Below, in pieces: positions 1 to 14,100 of a DNA stretch of 60,000 nt (the first letter of the stretch is position 1; every line of letters begins with the position of its first letter). The translations under genes were made by a program, and so were the position numbers. Under the pieces are notes generated by a model, which searched no databases, had not been told where the DNA came from, and was given only the letters and a program-made list of their open reading frames with translations. Source of the stretch: Cryptomeria japonica (taxonomy: Eukaryota; Streptophyta; Pinopsida; Cupressales; Cupressaceae); NCBI RefSeq assembly GCF_030272615.1, contig NC_081409.1, positions 526,740,975 to 526,800,974 of the forward strand, given 5' to 3'.

Positions 1-2111
1 AATGCTTCCTAAGTATCTTTTGTCTGCCTATATTTAAAAGGCCATGTTGATGATACTTGTTTTTATAGGTGTCTTCATGAGACCCTTTGAATGTAGTTTG
101 ACTTTCTGCTCTCTTATTTTTAGTGTTTCAAGAAGTTTCACCAGGGCCTGGAGAATTGGCCCAAATATAATGGAATGATACACAGGTATAAAAAACATAT
201 CACTATGTGGTGACAATAGATGCTATCAGCTATGTGATGGGTGGTTTCAATCCCACCACTTCACCCCCATGAGCATCACCTGATGCAATTAGCATAAATG
301 GAACATTCAAGCTCGTGAGAAAATGACCACCACCACATAAGGAGTGACTACTCATGAAAGATGGGCAGATGGAATAGCTCGGGTATTAAATATGGCAGGT
401 ACTTGATCCCAAAAAATGATATCTAATAATATTGCCTTGTGGAAAGTAGATTGCTTTGAAATATTATTTTTATGCAGGAAAAATGTTGTTGAACTTATCA
501 TATCTCAAAAATTCATATAAGTTAGGCAATCACAAGGCACAATTAATTCAATGATCAATCTCACATACATCTACAATTTCTCTATCTTAAAAAAGGCTTC
601 CAAAAGCCATGAATAGCTCTCAATGGTAGCAGAAATATATCCCTTACAAGCTAAAATGCAAAATGTGGAATGTACGGCAACTTTTTGTGTAGAGATCTTC
701 ATCTGGAGCCTAGAAGTCAGCTTTGAAAAGTAAGGTCCATTCCCTTGTTATTGAACATTGAACACTTTCTTAAGTGTTCCTTTAATTTGAAATGGATGTG
801 GAGGAATGCCTAGACATCTGCCAAGAGTTCAAACAATGTCTAGGTATCAAACTGCTCCTTGAAAGTTGAGGAAATGTCCACTAGGCATCTACACTCCCAG
901 CCTAATGTGCACTGGAAGTCTCTATCAAGCTTCTAGTATCTTGGAGATGCCCAAGGGCATTTGATATTTGCAACAATTTCCTGGAAATGTAAGAAAACAG
1001 GGGACATGTCAATCTGAAACACTGCTTTTGTCTCTAGTAGATGGGAAGTAAAGCTATCTCAAATTGTTTCTTTATGGATTTGAAAGTTTCCATATTTGGA
1101 CAGATTGCACGTTTGTATTTAAAAACTTCAAATGAAAATGTTGTCAAAACATATTAAAGAAAACAAATCAGTCCCACAGACCATTATTCTTGATGAGTTA
1201 GGGACTCATCCACTACTTGCTTTGATTGTATCCCACAATTTATTTTTATGAGCTAATGTTCTTCCATTTAACTAAGTTTTCATACAAATTACAAAAGAAA
1301 AATGATGACAACTAGCAATTGTAAACTATTTGATATTTTTTCTCATAAAGCAAACATATAGTTGTTAGATTTACCAAAATAAACATGTATATTACTTCTA
1401 GTATTTTCCTTAGAATTTTCAATTTCCTACAATACATATATTTCATATTTTTGAACTACAGAGATTCAACTGCCATTCCGTAACAAAGTTTCCCCTGGTC
1501 TTCCACTTTCTTAGTATGCTTGATACTTCATAGGAATCATTTATACAGACCCATATCCCCAAGTTCATAACTCTTGGCATAACATAGCTGCCTCTTGCAA
1601 CTAAGATAGGAAAAGGAACAAGTACAAAGAATGACAAATCCACAGGAAAAGCCAGATAAATACAACCATCATGAGACCACAATCAGTACAATAGAATGTA
1701 TTTCAACAGATAGTATAACATGTAAGCAAATAATCAAGACAACATAATATACATTCACATCCACACTCTCAGAAGAGTAAATGGCAAAGATAAAGATGTA
1801 TGCAGAAACAAACAAACAATTATGCAACGATACAAAGAGAAAAGCCTACTCTGTAGCGGAATGGCAGTCTTACAGTGCTTCAAGTTTCAACAACTAACTA
1901 TCCAAAATAACCAATAAAATTAATATAAATATTTAGAGGCGGCCAAGCATAGCAACACAAGTGCAACATTCAAGAAATCCTACCACTTGATCTTTTACGA
2001 TCATTTGAAGAAAAAGCTTTTCAAGCCATGATGGAATGTTGTGTTCCTAACCAAGGCTGCTGCCTTAGCCTCTAGGACAGAACTTAGGACTTAACCGGTC
2101 TCTCCAGTTTT
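1..2111. other. 3' flank of the DWNN-RING gene, no gene recognised
   Basis: Downstream side of the minus-strand DWNN-RING gene. I found no reading frame of recognisable family on either strand, no TSD-flanked transposon and no RNA gene. Short frames of 60-80 codons occur at the density expected by chance in AT-rich DNA. If the terminal exon at 2112-2179 is right, this stretch holds the 3' UTR and poly(A) site; an AATAAA on the minus strand near 1240 is the only poly(A)-like signal I noted and it is far from the stop. Confidence 0.4.
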
Positions 2112-2179
2112 TTATGGTTTTACTCTTCCATGCAAACCACATGCATATGCATGCCAAGAGTCATGTTGTTTAGAACTTC
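2112..2179 (-). CDS. RBBP6-like: Exon 11 (tentative terminal exon)
   Basis: A good acceptor (TTGTTTTTAG) precedes this segment, and its first two bases complete the glycine codon split at the end of exon 10. It encodes 21 residues ending HGRVKP and a TAA stop at 2114-2112. I chose it because it is the first downstream acceptor I found with the right phase. There is no domain in it to confirm the choice, and a longer C-terminal region outside the window is possible. Confidence 0.45.
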
Positions 2180-5100
2180 CTAAAAACAACTAACAAGGGT
2201 TATATTCATCAATGCATTGGTTAATGCTAACACATGGCCTTCAACACATTTCATTAATTTATAGTATACTAGTTATGTACAAAACCATTTACCAAAAAGC
2301 TAAAGGTCATCCACCTCAGACTGAGCTGTACACTGAAACACTTACACCTCAAAAACCCCACTAACTAAATGACAAATGTTTCACCAAAAAGACACACCTG
2401 TATCTGTTTGAGGATATATTCAGCCTTTTGTGATGCCAAACTTCAATGAACAACTCCCCACAGGAAGTTTAGTTACAGCATAACTGGGAGAAAGTGTGCA
2501 AAACTAGAAAGAGCGATAGAGGACTTGTAAAATGAGAGTGTGTGGACAGGACCTAGATATAATAAATTCAATCTAACTAGTCCAATATATGTGCCTCAAG
2601 TGTGTTTACTGTGTCTAAGTTACAACAGCATACAGAAATCAAAAGTGGTAGATATTGATTACTATGATATCATAAATTAAATACACACCACGTTACTAAA
2701 ACTAAGACATTTTTACAGAAAACAGTTACTTTGCTGTAAAATAAAAATGGGAATCACATATTTTGTCCCACTCCTCCACTCTGAATTACCTATCAAAAAG
2801 CTTCCAAGAAATCAATTATTGAAACGCACCTTTGCTAGTCTGGGACTCCATAGTTATACCCTCTTCCTTTAGAGACATAGACAGAAGAACCTTGGAGACC
2901 TTGCCACTCTCTCCATTATCAACAATTGACTTCTTTCCTTCAGACATACCTTCAAAGGATACAAGACATCAAACACCGGTTTCTTAACAGCTTATTAATG
3001 CATGTATAAAGAGCTAAAATACTGGAGCAAATTAATGCTCCTATTAGATGAGGACAAAAATCATCTTCCTTTACCTGCAGATTCAGGAATAATTTGATAT
3101 GATTCTTTTTCCGCAGGTCCAACAGTCGCAGATGGTGATTCTGATCTTTGCAACTTACCTCTGGTATTTGATAGGGCTTGTGAGACTGCTTTTGCTTGAA
3201 TAGCAGATTCACCATCTGCAATCAAAATCAACATCAGACTTTATGATATCTCAATGTACAGAAAGAACTGTATGCAAAAACTTGAAGCAAATATTTAGCT
3301 GATCACCTGGTGCATGTTTGGCTGCAAAATCCTCTCCACTACTCATTGTTAATTGGGATTCAAGAAAATGTTCAATTGCTTGACGAAGAGCAATATTAGG
3401 AAGTAGTTCATCAATCTTGAATTTTGAGGAATTACATTGAGGGCATCTACCATTCTCAATTAATACCCGCATTATACCTTTAAGAAAGTAAGCAATTTGG
3501 GTTACACTATGAACCACCTAATCTCAGACACTACAGTAACCAATACCATAAATATGATATGAATTGTATTATAAATTAAAGAGCTTACAGTCATGGCAGA
3601 AGCTGAACTGACAACATGGTATCATTACAGCCTCCTTAAATATTGCTTGGCATAATGAACATTTCAGTTCAGATGGAAGCTCAGAATTTGGCAAGGTAGG
3701 GAGGATGGCATCTGCTTTTTTTGCAAAGATCATCCTGAAATAAAATTGCATGAATGCAAGTTACCAACGTTTGAACATAATGTGTGAGCATGTACTGCGA
3801 ATTAACAACAATAGACCAGAAAGAAATATATCAGGATTGTCAAATACTGGTTAGATTTTAATGGTGTAACTAGTTGATCTGATGTATTGTATGATATGTC
3901 CCGATCTTCTGAATTTATATGGACTGATAATTCTGACTTCTTGATGCCATTGGCTGAATCACCATTTCTTACACAACGGCTGATACAATGTCCTGTGAAA
4001 ATAGAGATTAGAATACATAAGCCATTAGAAACAAAAGCGCAGGGTATTTCAAAAACATTTTAAATATTGGAGCAACTTCTGCTAATTTTATTATAACAGC
4101 AGCAAGCATAACCCATAAAAAGATTCTGCAACCTCTATAGGAAGAAATAAATTATTATTGTCATCCGATGCTAACAATATCTATGGATATATTTAACATT
4201 TACAATTCCCTTTTACCTACCACTCAAAATGGATTTCCCAAAATTGTCTTTTACAAGCATTTGACTCCCAGAATATGGTCCTTGATCCTGCCTGCAAGAA
4301 AGAGAATTGAATTTAGTTAGGAAGATGAAACATTGTCTGCCACATATTCATTTTGTCCCAAAAACAACAATAAATATTGTGAAAAGCTTTCTAATTATAG
4401 TTATACTCTCTTTTCTACTTCAGTGCCAAGGCATATGTTCGGAGATTAGGTGAAATAAAATGGTAAAACTAATAGCTCAGAAAAATGCTTTAAAGCAAAC
4501 ATGATTACAGGAAATTTTCTATCCAAAAGGAAACCAAGGTCAACTGAAACCAAATCAATATGCAATCGAGTGTATGTTACGCACAAAGAGATCAATGTTT
4601 TATTCAATGGAGATATATATTGTTCCCATACCCATACCCAAGGGAAAAAAAAATCATACCATCGTACCAAGTTTGAGAACTGAGTTCCAGTACCTGAACC
4701 GGTATTAGATAAATAAGGAAAGTCAACCCACACAAGTACAATAGAAAAGGCATATTGAAGAGGATCAAAAGGATACTAAGGTTTTAAGTCTTTCTCTCAT
4801 CACATGACATACAAACCACCATAAAGAAACCCTGTGCACATGGAGAGATACTAAGTTTCTCCTTCAACAGTTTCAATAGGTCTGAAATCCACTCATACAA
4901 ACCACTTAGATTTGACCAAAATCCATTGAATCTTCCTATTAAGGTGTGCTACGTCAAGGTTTTCTCCCACATAGTGACTTTTTTACTCTGATCAAAAACT
5001 AATTCACGCACCTGATCTTTTTATTTGCAATCAAAACAGCTTTACAAATCTGAGATTTACAGCCTTTCTGCCACGAATTCCGCACTGAATGATTGAGATT

Positions 5101-8100
5101 TAAAGTTTAAACAAGATGATTATCCAGAATCCAGATTATTAACAGAGCCTTTACCATCACTGCTCTCCAACTGAAATCTTGATTTGCTCCCACATAAAGC
5201 ATCAAGAAATCAATTTGGTGCAAAGCATACTCTTGGTTTAGGACAGAGACATTAGCATCCACAGAAGATGGCGCAGCACAGCAAAATAAACCCTATTGAA
5301 TTGTCATCAGCTAAAGAGCCACCAAAAATTGAAGAGCTAATGTTGCAGGGACATGCATCTGTATAGATTCCAGACACCACTGTTTTAGAAGACACAAAAT
5401 TAGGCTCCAAAACCCCTACATTTGAATCCTGTATGCGTCCTGGGGACACAGAAGAAGCATAATGACCTCACAGATAGGTGATACACAAACCCAAGTAGAC
5501 CTATCCACCCCAAGAAAACCTAGAGGCGTATCAGAAGGAAGCAAATCTAGCACAAAGGGAACCAAAAATGAGATGGGATTTGGTGCAGAGGGCTGCCAAA
5601 GGGGAGCAGAAGCCCTCACAGAAAGTTATTTATTGCCTAAAGAATCTTTCTTAAGAATGGCATAGATATAAAAAAATATCATGCACATTATATGTCTGCA
5701 TTAAACAATAACAATAAGGTGCATGGATGTAATCAGGAAGCATCTAATAACTGCAACATCTGAAGCTAAAGAAACTTTCCAACATGGCTTTCAAAATTTA
5801 TTCAATCCAAAAAGAGAACAAAGTTGAAGTGCATCTAAAATCAATGTAATAGATAGATGCAGTTGTACCATAAAAAGACTTTCAAGCTTTTAAAGATAGT
5901 AGCTTAGTTAACTAAAATTTTGAGATCTGTATTGTTTGACTTTGAACATTCAACATGTAATGTCCCCTTCCAATTTTTGTCCTAGAATTATAATTATATC
6001 AATTTAACGTTAGGGTTACTCATAACTAGTAAGGTTTATGATACTTCTTACCGGGAAGACCAACATATTTCAACATAACTATTATGCTTAGATTCAATTA
6101 ATGCAACCAATGAACATTCAGCTTTCATAATACATTTGATAACTATTATATTTAAGCTCCAATCCCTACCTCTAACCTAATCCTCAACCCTACGAAGGAT
6201 GGGGAATCACCATGTTAGTGTGCTAGAAACTATCCTTCACAAATAGTGCCCTTGTATGACATGCCCATTCCACCGCAGGTCTTATCTATTGCGTAGCATG
6301 GTCCATTCCACTGCAGGACTTACCTATCTTGCGAGGTATTAATACCGCCTCTCCCTAACATTCCCACATTCAAACCTTCTTAGGGGCAATAAGAAAGATT
6401 AAAGATTAGTCTACCATATAACAATTCTTTACGTATTAAGAATATAAATGTTATGAACATATTCTAATCATTTAATTATATGAATTTACTATCTTAGTCC
6501 ATTTGCATATATCTATTATATATATATATATTCTTCTATTTAGAATGAATTCATTAAAAAATGTAGTTTGCTATATTATTCTTATTATTAATGCTTATAA
6601 CATATGAATATACAAGATAAACATAATTCTGCTCATATTATGTGTCACAGATTGTCCTTTCATCTTTAATTATTAACTTTATGAAATTGTTATAATTAAT
6701 TGTTCCAATTATAAAGTAGATTCAGCGTGCCAGGCTGTCTGACGGCAGATTGCAATATAAACTTGATCGATGCTTGAGAGCCAGTTCTTATTAACTGGAC
6801 TTCTATCTTATCTGATCGATGGTGATGTCACTGGATGCTTTGATTCCTTTCCTTTATATCTCTTAATGTGAGGGAGAGGTCACACCTCTTCATCATGTAT
6901 GCCCTTTAACAAGAGACACACCCTTTCATCATAGCACCCTTTGAAAGAGTGCAACTCTTCATTATTTCTGCCCATTGAAAGGGACTTCTTATTTAAATCA
7001 GATCTGCACTTCTGATTTCCAAATTATCCCCCCCTCAAATTAGTTCTCTTCTCCCTTTTATACTTCATACTTGGGGGAGTCGCAACTTATCATTTCATGC
7101 CTTTTGACCATTCATTAACTTTAATCAAATTTTAATCATATTTAATTATATTCTTTTATATCTTAATTTATTTTTTATTTTTTATTCTTTTGTATTTTAA
7201 ATTATATCATTATTTATTATTAAATTATATTTCCAAGTGGGGACATTACACAACATTACAATTGTTTTGGGATAAAACACTTCAAGCAGGAGCCAGTGTT
7301 ACAATACTCGATGCTCGTGTCCTATTACCTGATAGGAGTAACGTCAAGAATGATTAAAGGGATATGATATTAAAAAGGTATCCGATCATAAAGTAACTTT
7401 GTAAAGCTTTTCATCTCCTTGCATATATTTCTCAATCTGTTTCCCTTGCTATTTATAGTCTAGAATCTAGATATTTCCAACAAATTTGTTATAATTAAAT
7501 TTATTTTAAATTTCCAGTCCAAGCAGTTCAATTTGTTTCACATAGTTAGCCTCTAACCACTAAGCTCCCAGCACCTGCTAGCTTTTTTTTGCTGTTTCAT
7601 ATTTTCATTTTCAGCTATAACCTCATTTCTTTTATAACCTCAGTTGCAATTTTTTTTCTGTTTTAACAGCATATCTTGGATACTCCAGTTAAGGTCTAGG
7701 TATCTGTTGGATTTCACTGAATAGCTGAAGCCTAATTCCACTTTCCATTTACATTGAGGATGTTTTCCAGTGCTTCTCCAAGTTTTTGGAGATGAGCAAT
7801 AGGGATAATAGGGATGGAAGGCACATAGCAATTTAAATAATTTATGAAAACTGATATTTGAATTTTTATATACAAATAACTTGAATATACCTTAAAATAA
7901 ATTAAACAAAGTAAAGAAACCGAAATTTTAAAAGAATGAACATACAAATATATCTGCAAAAAATATAAACATGAGCCATACAAAGTAAATAACTCTTGAA
8001 AACTTCTTTACGATAAAAGGGAGCAACCACATTGGTGTCTTAGTCAATGTCGGTCTAAAATGGATGCAATTATAATGTTGGTGAATTCAATTCACTTGGT

Positions 8101-11100
8101 GTAAGTTTGAATAGTTCAACATATTTCCTCCGGAAAGCATATGATAAGGACCTCTTCTTGAGGACAACCATAAATGTTAGTGAGTTCAACTCAGCTGGCA
8201 TAAGTTTAAATGGTTCAATATATTTCCTCCAGAAAGCATAGGACAAGGATCTCTTTTTGTGGGTGGCCATAGGTGTCAAGTCAATGTCAGTCTGAAACAG
8301 ATTCAATTATGATGTCTGGGAATTCAACTTGCTTTGTGTAAGTTTGAATGGTTCAATAGATTCCCTCCAGAAAGCATAAGATAAAGATCTCTTATGGTAG
8401 GCAACCTCCCATTCTGTAGTAGTTTACTGTCGACTTAACCTCCATCTACTACACGGCTCTTAGCTTGCATTTGAACAAACCTTTGACCACCAGCAACAAG
8501 ATAAGATCATGAGTTTGCTTTCCATTCAATAGGTCCCCATGAAAGACTCTTGTTTTATTCCTTGCTTCTAATCAATGATGCCCTCCTGTCTGTGCTCTTT
8601 ATTATGTATAGCAAATTGAATGCCAGGGAATTGATGTTTATCATTTTGTTTATGAATGCATTTTGGTTCAACTAGAATTTGCTTGCTTCACGGAACAAGT
8701 CCTCCCAGTTCCTGTGCAGATGGACTGGAATCACATGAGACAAATTTTAGCTAGTGAAGGACAGACAATTTAGCTTCACTAAATTTAGAAGGCTACATAG
8801 ATGACTCACTCACCTTTATAGTCCCCACTTGAGAGGGCTTGATCCCATTCATTCACAACAAGATCACAGGAAGCCTTCATGTTTCTTTCATTGGAGTATT
8901 TTTTGGACTGTTTAAAAGGAGCAGTGTCTTGGCCCTGCGAATGCAGGTGTTTTCTTAGTTGAAAAAGTTTTATCTTTCTCGTTCTCTCTTGAAACTCTAT
9001 GTTGTTCTCTCTTTTTTTTTTCTCATAAAGAGATTTTCTAATCCTTGTATATTGGAATTTTTTAATAGAATTCTGAATATACAGCTTGAAAAAATAGAAA
9101 AATAAATTTGAAAGACAATTTCACATTTTAGTAGAGCTTATAAGTTATAATCAAGAAGTTTAAACAAATAGCCATGAAAATTTAAGCAATAAAATAGTTT
9201 CATTTCATCCTTCACTTCAAACTAGAACAAATCCAAACATTTGAGTAATAATAACCAAACCTCTTTGTATCCATATCTGCATTGTTGATCAGTCCAGCAA
9301 TGTTGTCACTACCATCCATGTATTTTTCATGATTCTCAGAATCAGCATATAAATCTATTCCAAAATCCCCAAAGCCATTGTCGTCTGCAATCTGTTATAT
9401 AACATTCAGAAAAATGCTACATGAAAACAATCCAATATTGCCTAGAATAACTACAGCATGGCCATCTTTTTAATAAAGATGCCAGGCTTGTACCTAGTAC
9501 AAATACCAAGATCACACTCAAGAATGTCAGTTACAGATATAGCATGCCTGAGCCAATTTTTTTAATAAAAAAAAAGGCAAAAACCAATACAATTTCAATT
9601 TTAGTATAATATAGTCAAAATGCTCATTCATTATCAAACCATATTTTGGAACTCAGATCTGAAAATAATTGAATGGTGTGCATCCAACCATAAATATAGA
9701 AGCTAACACCCTTAAGAAATATTTTTAACATTAACTATGCTTCAACTAGCATTCTGAACTTGAAGTATCTTGTACTAGATTGCAAATTAAGTATCTTGTA
9801 CTTGACTGCAAATACTTCAGAAAGAACTAACTAAACAAAGGCATTACAACAGTGACCACAAGTAACGAAGTAGATGATCGGATGCAAAAGAACAATCAAT
9901 CACATAAAGAAGTACATGGGAAAAAGACACTAGATTATAAAAATTAACTCAAACTCCAAGCTTTAAAGAAATATGAACAGAATAAAAGGTGGTAAACCTA
10001 ATAAAGTTAATTCCCAAACCATATAAACCAAGTACGAATAGTGCGATGGAGAGACACCTCAATGAAGCTTGAAGTTGATGAAGAACAAAGAGGGACGCCA
10101 TGATTGGGGATCAGCACCATAACATATGGCAAAGGTACCAGTGACACTATCATCTATTGCCACAACAAAGCTAATGCGGGATCTGAGAATACTCATAGAA
10201 GAATTTCCATGGACGAGGCCAACCTGGGCAATACTAGGAGTATGTTTGGTATTTACTCTAAAGCCTCTCCTAACACTCAATTAATGCAGAGAAAAAACAA
10301 TTAATGCATATGTGCATATGAGCCTCTGCGATACAATTTGCAAGCAAAAGGAGATAATTAAAAGTGATTCTTCAAGGAATATTGTATGGTGCATAGTAGC
10401 ATTGTATTTAAGAATGCCCACAATTAATCTTGAGTAATCACGACTCCCTGCATTTGCCATGTCATTTCCCAACATTTCAAAAAGTAATTTTGAGTTTTAC
10501 TTTTTATATACATCTTTTAAGTTTTTTTGGCTCATTTTACAAATAGAGACTAAAAAAATACAGAGCAAAGGCAGACTGAACATTTTTTATTTGGCGTTAG
10601 GGTTATATTATTTTAAATTTTCTTTTGAGTTACTTACTTGAATAGATTTCTTTTACAAATTAAATTTTCAACCACAATGAATGTCTATACGCACTATACT
10701 TGACATGAAATAGAAATATCAGTTTTTTCTCTGTTTGTACAACTAGTACATTGTTATTTACCTCTTGGTTATTTGCTGATTTTTTCTCATTTTAAACAAG
10801 GGTTTTCCATTCATGCTTTAACAGCATTGTGTCAATGGTGTGTAAATGGAATACTACAATGGAATTGTGTAACCCTGCCTCAATTTTATCCCACGCTACA
10901 CTTTTGAGTATCATTTATCTCATGTTGTCTGATATCAATTATATTTTTGAATATGTATGTCAGTGGTGTCCATTCAATAAAAAGCTTTGCTAAGACCACC
11001 TCTTTTCTAAGTTAACTACACAAAATGTCAATACCGTAGCAGAAGTAGAGGCCAGTCTGTTATAATGTGAGGAGCTCCAATCCTAAGACACTGGAGTAGA

Positions 11101-14100
11101 ATGCTAATCAGTAGTACAGAAATCAGAGTTGGAGAATATATTTGTATGCATATCCTTGCACATGATCGTGAGTTCTCTGACTTAACATCATTCTTAGTCT
11201 CTATGACAAAAATCATTCATCCTAGACGTGGAGGTTTGATTCCTACCAGCACTAGCATCTTGCAATATAGGGTCAGGACTTTGAATCTGAAGAAAATAAA
11301 TAGAGCAATAGTAATGATTTATCAGTTTGCATAAATGGTTGTTCAAACTATAGTGGTCATTAAGACTCATAATCTTCTGATGGATTTACACACACATCAT
11401 CTAGAGTTGTGAAACACAACTTATAATATGGAGTCAAATCCACCGCATAGACTTCCATCTATTTTATCTTGCCTCTACATGCAACACTATGTTTACCATG
11501 AACACATATCCGTGGTTATCTTTAAATCTTGGCATACAAACAAACTACATAAAGGCCTCTCTGAACAATAACAATACACAAACAAGATTTCAACAATTGT
11601 TCTATTACACATAATGCATGAAAGACAACAACAAATGTGAATCCAAACTAGGCATTTTGTGGATAACAATTTACACTTGCAATGGTGGAGGAGTTAAAAT
11701 TTTAAATCTATTCGGAGTGTACTGCATTTAAAAGCAAATACCTGCCAGAAGGTGGCCAATTATAACCTTGCCCTGAAGGATGTTTAAAATATCCATGCTA
11801 GTTGGTAATTTGAAGTTCACAAGCGTCATCCAAATCCTTGATAGTAAAGGTGGACATAAGCCTGCTTTCATTGATGTTCATGCAAACTCCCAATCAAGCT
11901 TTTGTGTTGATAACACCTAGCCCATTCATAAAGAATGAGAGATTTGATTCATCAAACAAACTGCTTTCATAAAGAATTAAAACCTCCAAGGACATTATGA
12001 ATTAGTCAACGAAGAAATTCCCTGGTTAACATCCAAGATGTGTCACATATGCCAAAAGATCGCAAATCCCTGTCCTAATGTGCTGCTGAAAGAAAAGGGC
12101 CAATTTACCATTATTATAATAACAAGAGCAGAATGAAAGGAAACCTCCTAAATCTTTTTGCAAATAGTGTGATACCACCCCTGAAATTCATAAAAGCTAT
12201 TAAACTTGGAGATATATTGCTCCTCATTCTCCACTTCCTTGAGAGAACAAGACAGGAAATCAGCTCATGGCAACAATTATTAAGCACATTCTAAACTCTT
12301 AATCGGAACAAACCCTCATTTGACCAATCAAAATCCTGAGGCCATGTGAGCAATACTGTTTTAGATAGTCAAGTCAGATGACAGTGGCAATCAGTAACAA
12401 ATGCTCAACATAAATTCTTGGGGCCAAGGGGTTGTTGAGGAGAGGTTACACTGTCATAGTTGTCCCACATACATACAATTTCCAATAGCTATATTGATCA
12501 ATTCTATCAGAAGAAGGTAACAACGAGCATACCAGGAGTGTCTAAATGGAAGAGGATGATCGATACAGATACAAATAGACCAAAGAAACTAACGAGTCTC
12601 AAAATAACAGCAGTGACAATGTCCCATTCAAGCCATAAATGCCAACCCACCATGAAAACAATGAGCTAAACAACTCTCACGACCCAAGGCTGAACCACGC
12701 AATGAAAAATAAATCCAACCCCAAATATTTGTCAAGCATCCCTGTGTAGTCTTAAATTGGCCAAAACTAAATCATACAGCCTCATGATTGTGATAATGAA
12801 AGCATCTGAGATACCAGAAGAATGTAGCCTCTAAGAAGCAGATGACTTGGAACAGAGATCTCCCTCTATTCTGCAAAGGCTTTAGAACTGACAATACTCA
12901 TCAATAATATCCTAAAGATTAAAATGTAGCCATAGGCCTCAAGGTCTCTCTTTAATCATGCATATTCTCTCAATGTAAGAGTACAAGTCTTCAAGTAAAT
13001 TATCATGTCCTACATTGTGACAAAAAGTTTGGCAAATGTAAACCCAGTCATAACTGGAGACTTGTCATATGTAACTGTAGACAGAGCACTTATCTGTGTT
13101 GCAAGTTTAAAAGGGGGCATGACAATTCTGCCCTTCCCTAGATTGCTTACCCACAAGCAACACAGTGTTGGATGTTTAAAAACCTCTAGCAAATAGGTTC
13201 TTCCAACAAAAGAAGTATTATGTGACAATCTTGCCCCAGTCTCTTCTCTCATATGTCAATGATGGACACTGGAACCAAATGAGTTTCCCCAAATCATTCA
13301 AGGGTGGCAACTCTACTGATGGTGCAATATGTTGGCCAAGTGCCCTTTTGAGGGAGGATACACAGAAAGCATTTTGAATCTATGTTACCACGAGTTTCCG
13401 AGACAGGGATGTCAGAGGGGATGGCTATATAAAATATAGGGAAAATTTAAAATATTTAAATATAGAAGGAAGTTTTAAATATTCATATAAAAACATGAAT
13501 AAAACATGCATATATACATTATATTCATATGAAAACATGGATAAAGCATGAATATATAGTATATACATTATAGAACCTTAACATATAAGTTATAATATTT
13601 GTGTTCAATTGATGCCCATCTTAGACCACCAATATTGATCGTATCTATTAGTCCACACTAGCTGTTCCGATTGATGTTAATTTCCAGCCCAAGCATGTGA
13701 GTCTGAAGGAGTAAGAAGAATGGTTTCCAGCCTGAAAAGTATGGTCCAGTACAGGTCGTACCTCTTGCAGACCTGATGTGATCTATTGGTTATGATTCCC
13801 TGCATTTCTTGGCCCCTTTGTTGCTGTTTGGTAGTGTCGGTGGTGTATGTTGCTGCTGGGTGATATTGGGAGGTGTTCTATGATGTTTTGGGAAGGTGTT
13901 TGATGAATTTTTTAGCTATTTTGACCAGCAAACAGTTGAATATCAGACCTGCAATTAAGTTTGAGCTTTGCACAGCAGTCTCTGGACTTGGCATTGATCA
14001 TTCCAGCATTTGTTTGCAAGTAGTTCATTGTTTCTTTCTGGTTAGAAGATATTTTGATAGTATTCTATTACTAGTATGACCTAGAACCGCTTCTTTATGC

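Larger units (their letters stand above)
4292..9260 (-). other. Intron 4 of the DWNN-RING gene
   Basis: A 4969-nt intron. It contains a solo LTR (5956-7250) and a degenerate tandem repeat (8027-8400). The remainder (4292-5950, 7256-8026, 8401-9260) shows no recognisable coding family. Frames of 60-100 codons seen here (for example around 4446-4733 and 5416-5665) are on both strands, lack homology I recognise and overlap each other. Confidence 0.7.

Noticed and set aside
3120-3158. Second very short intron inside exon 9 (GTAAGT ... CAAAG)
   Set aside because: The implied intron would be about 13 nt, far below a workable size; reading through is open and in frame.
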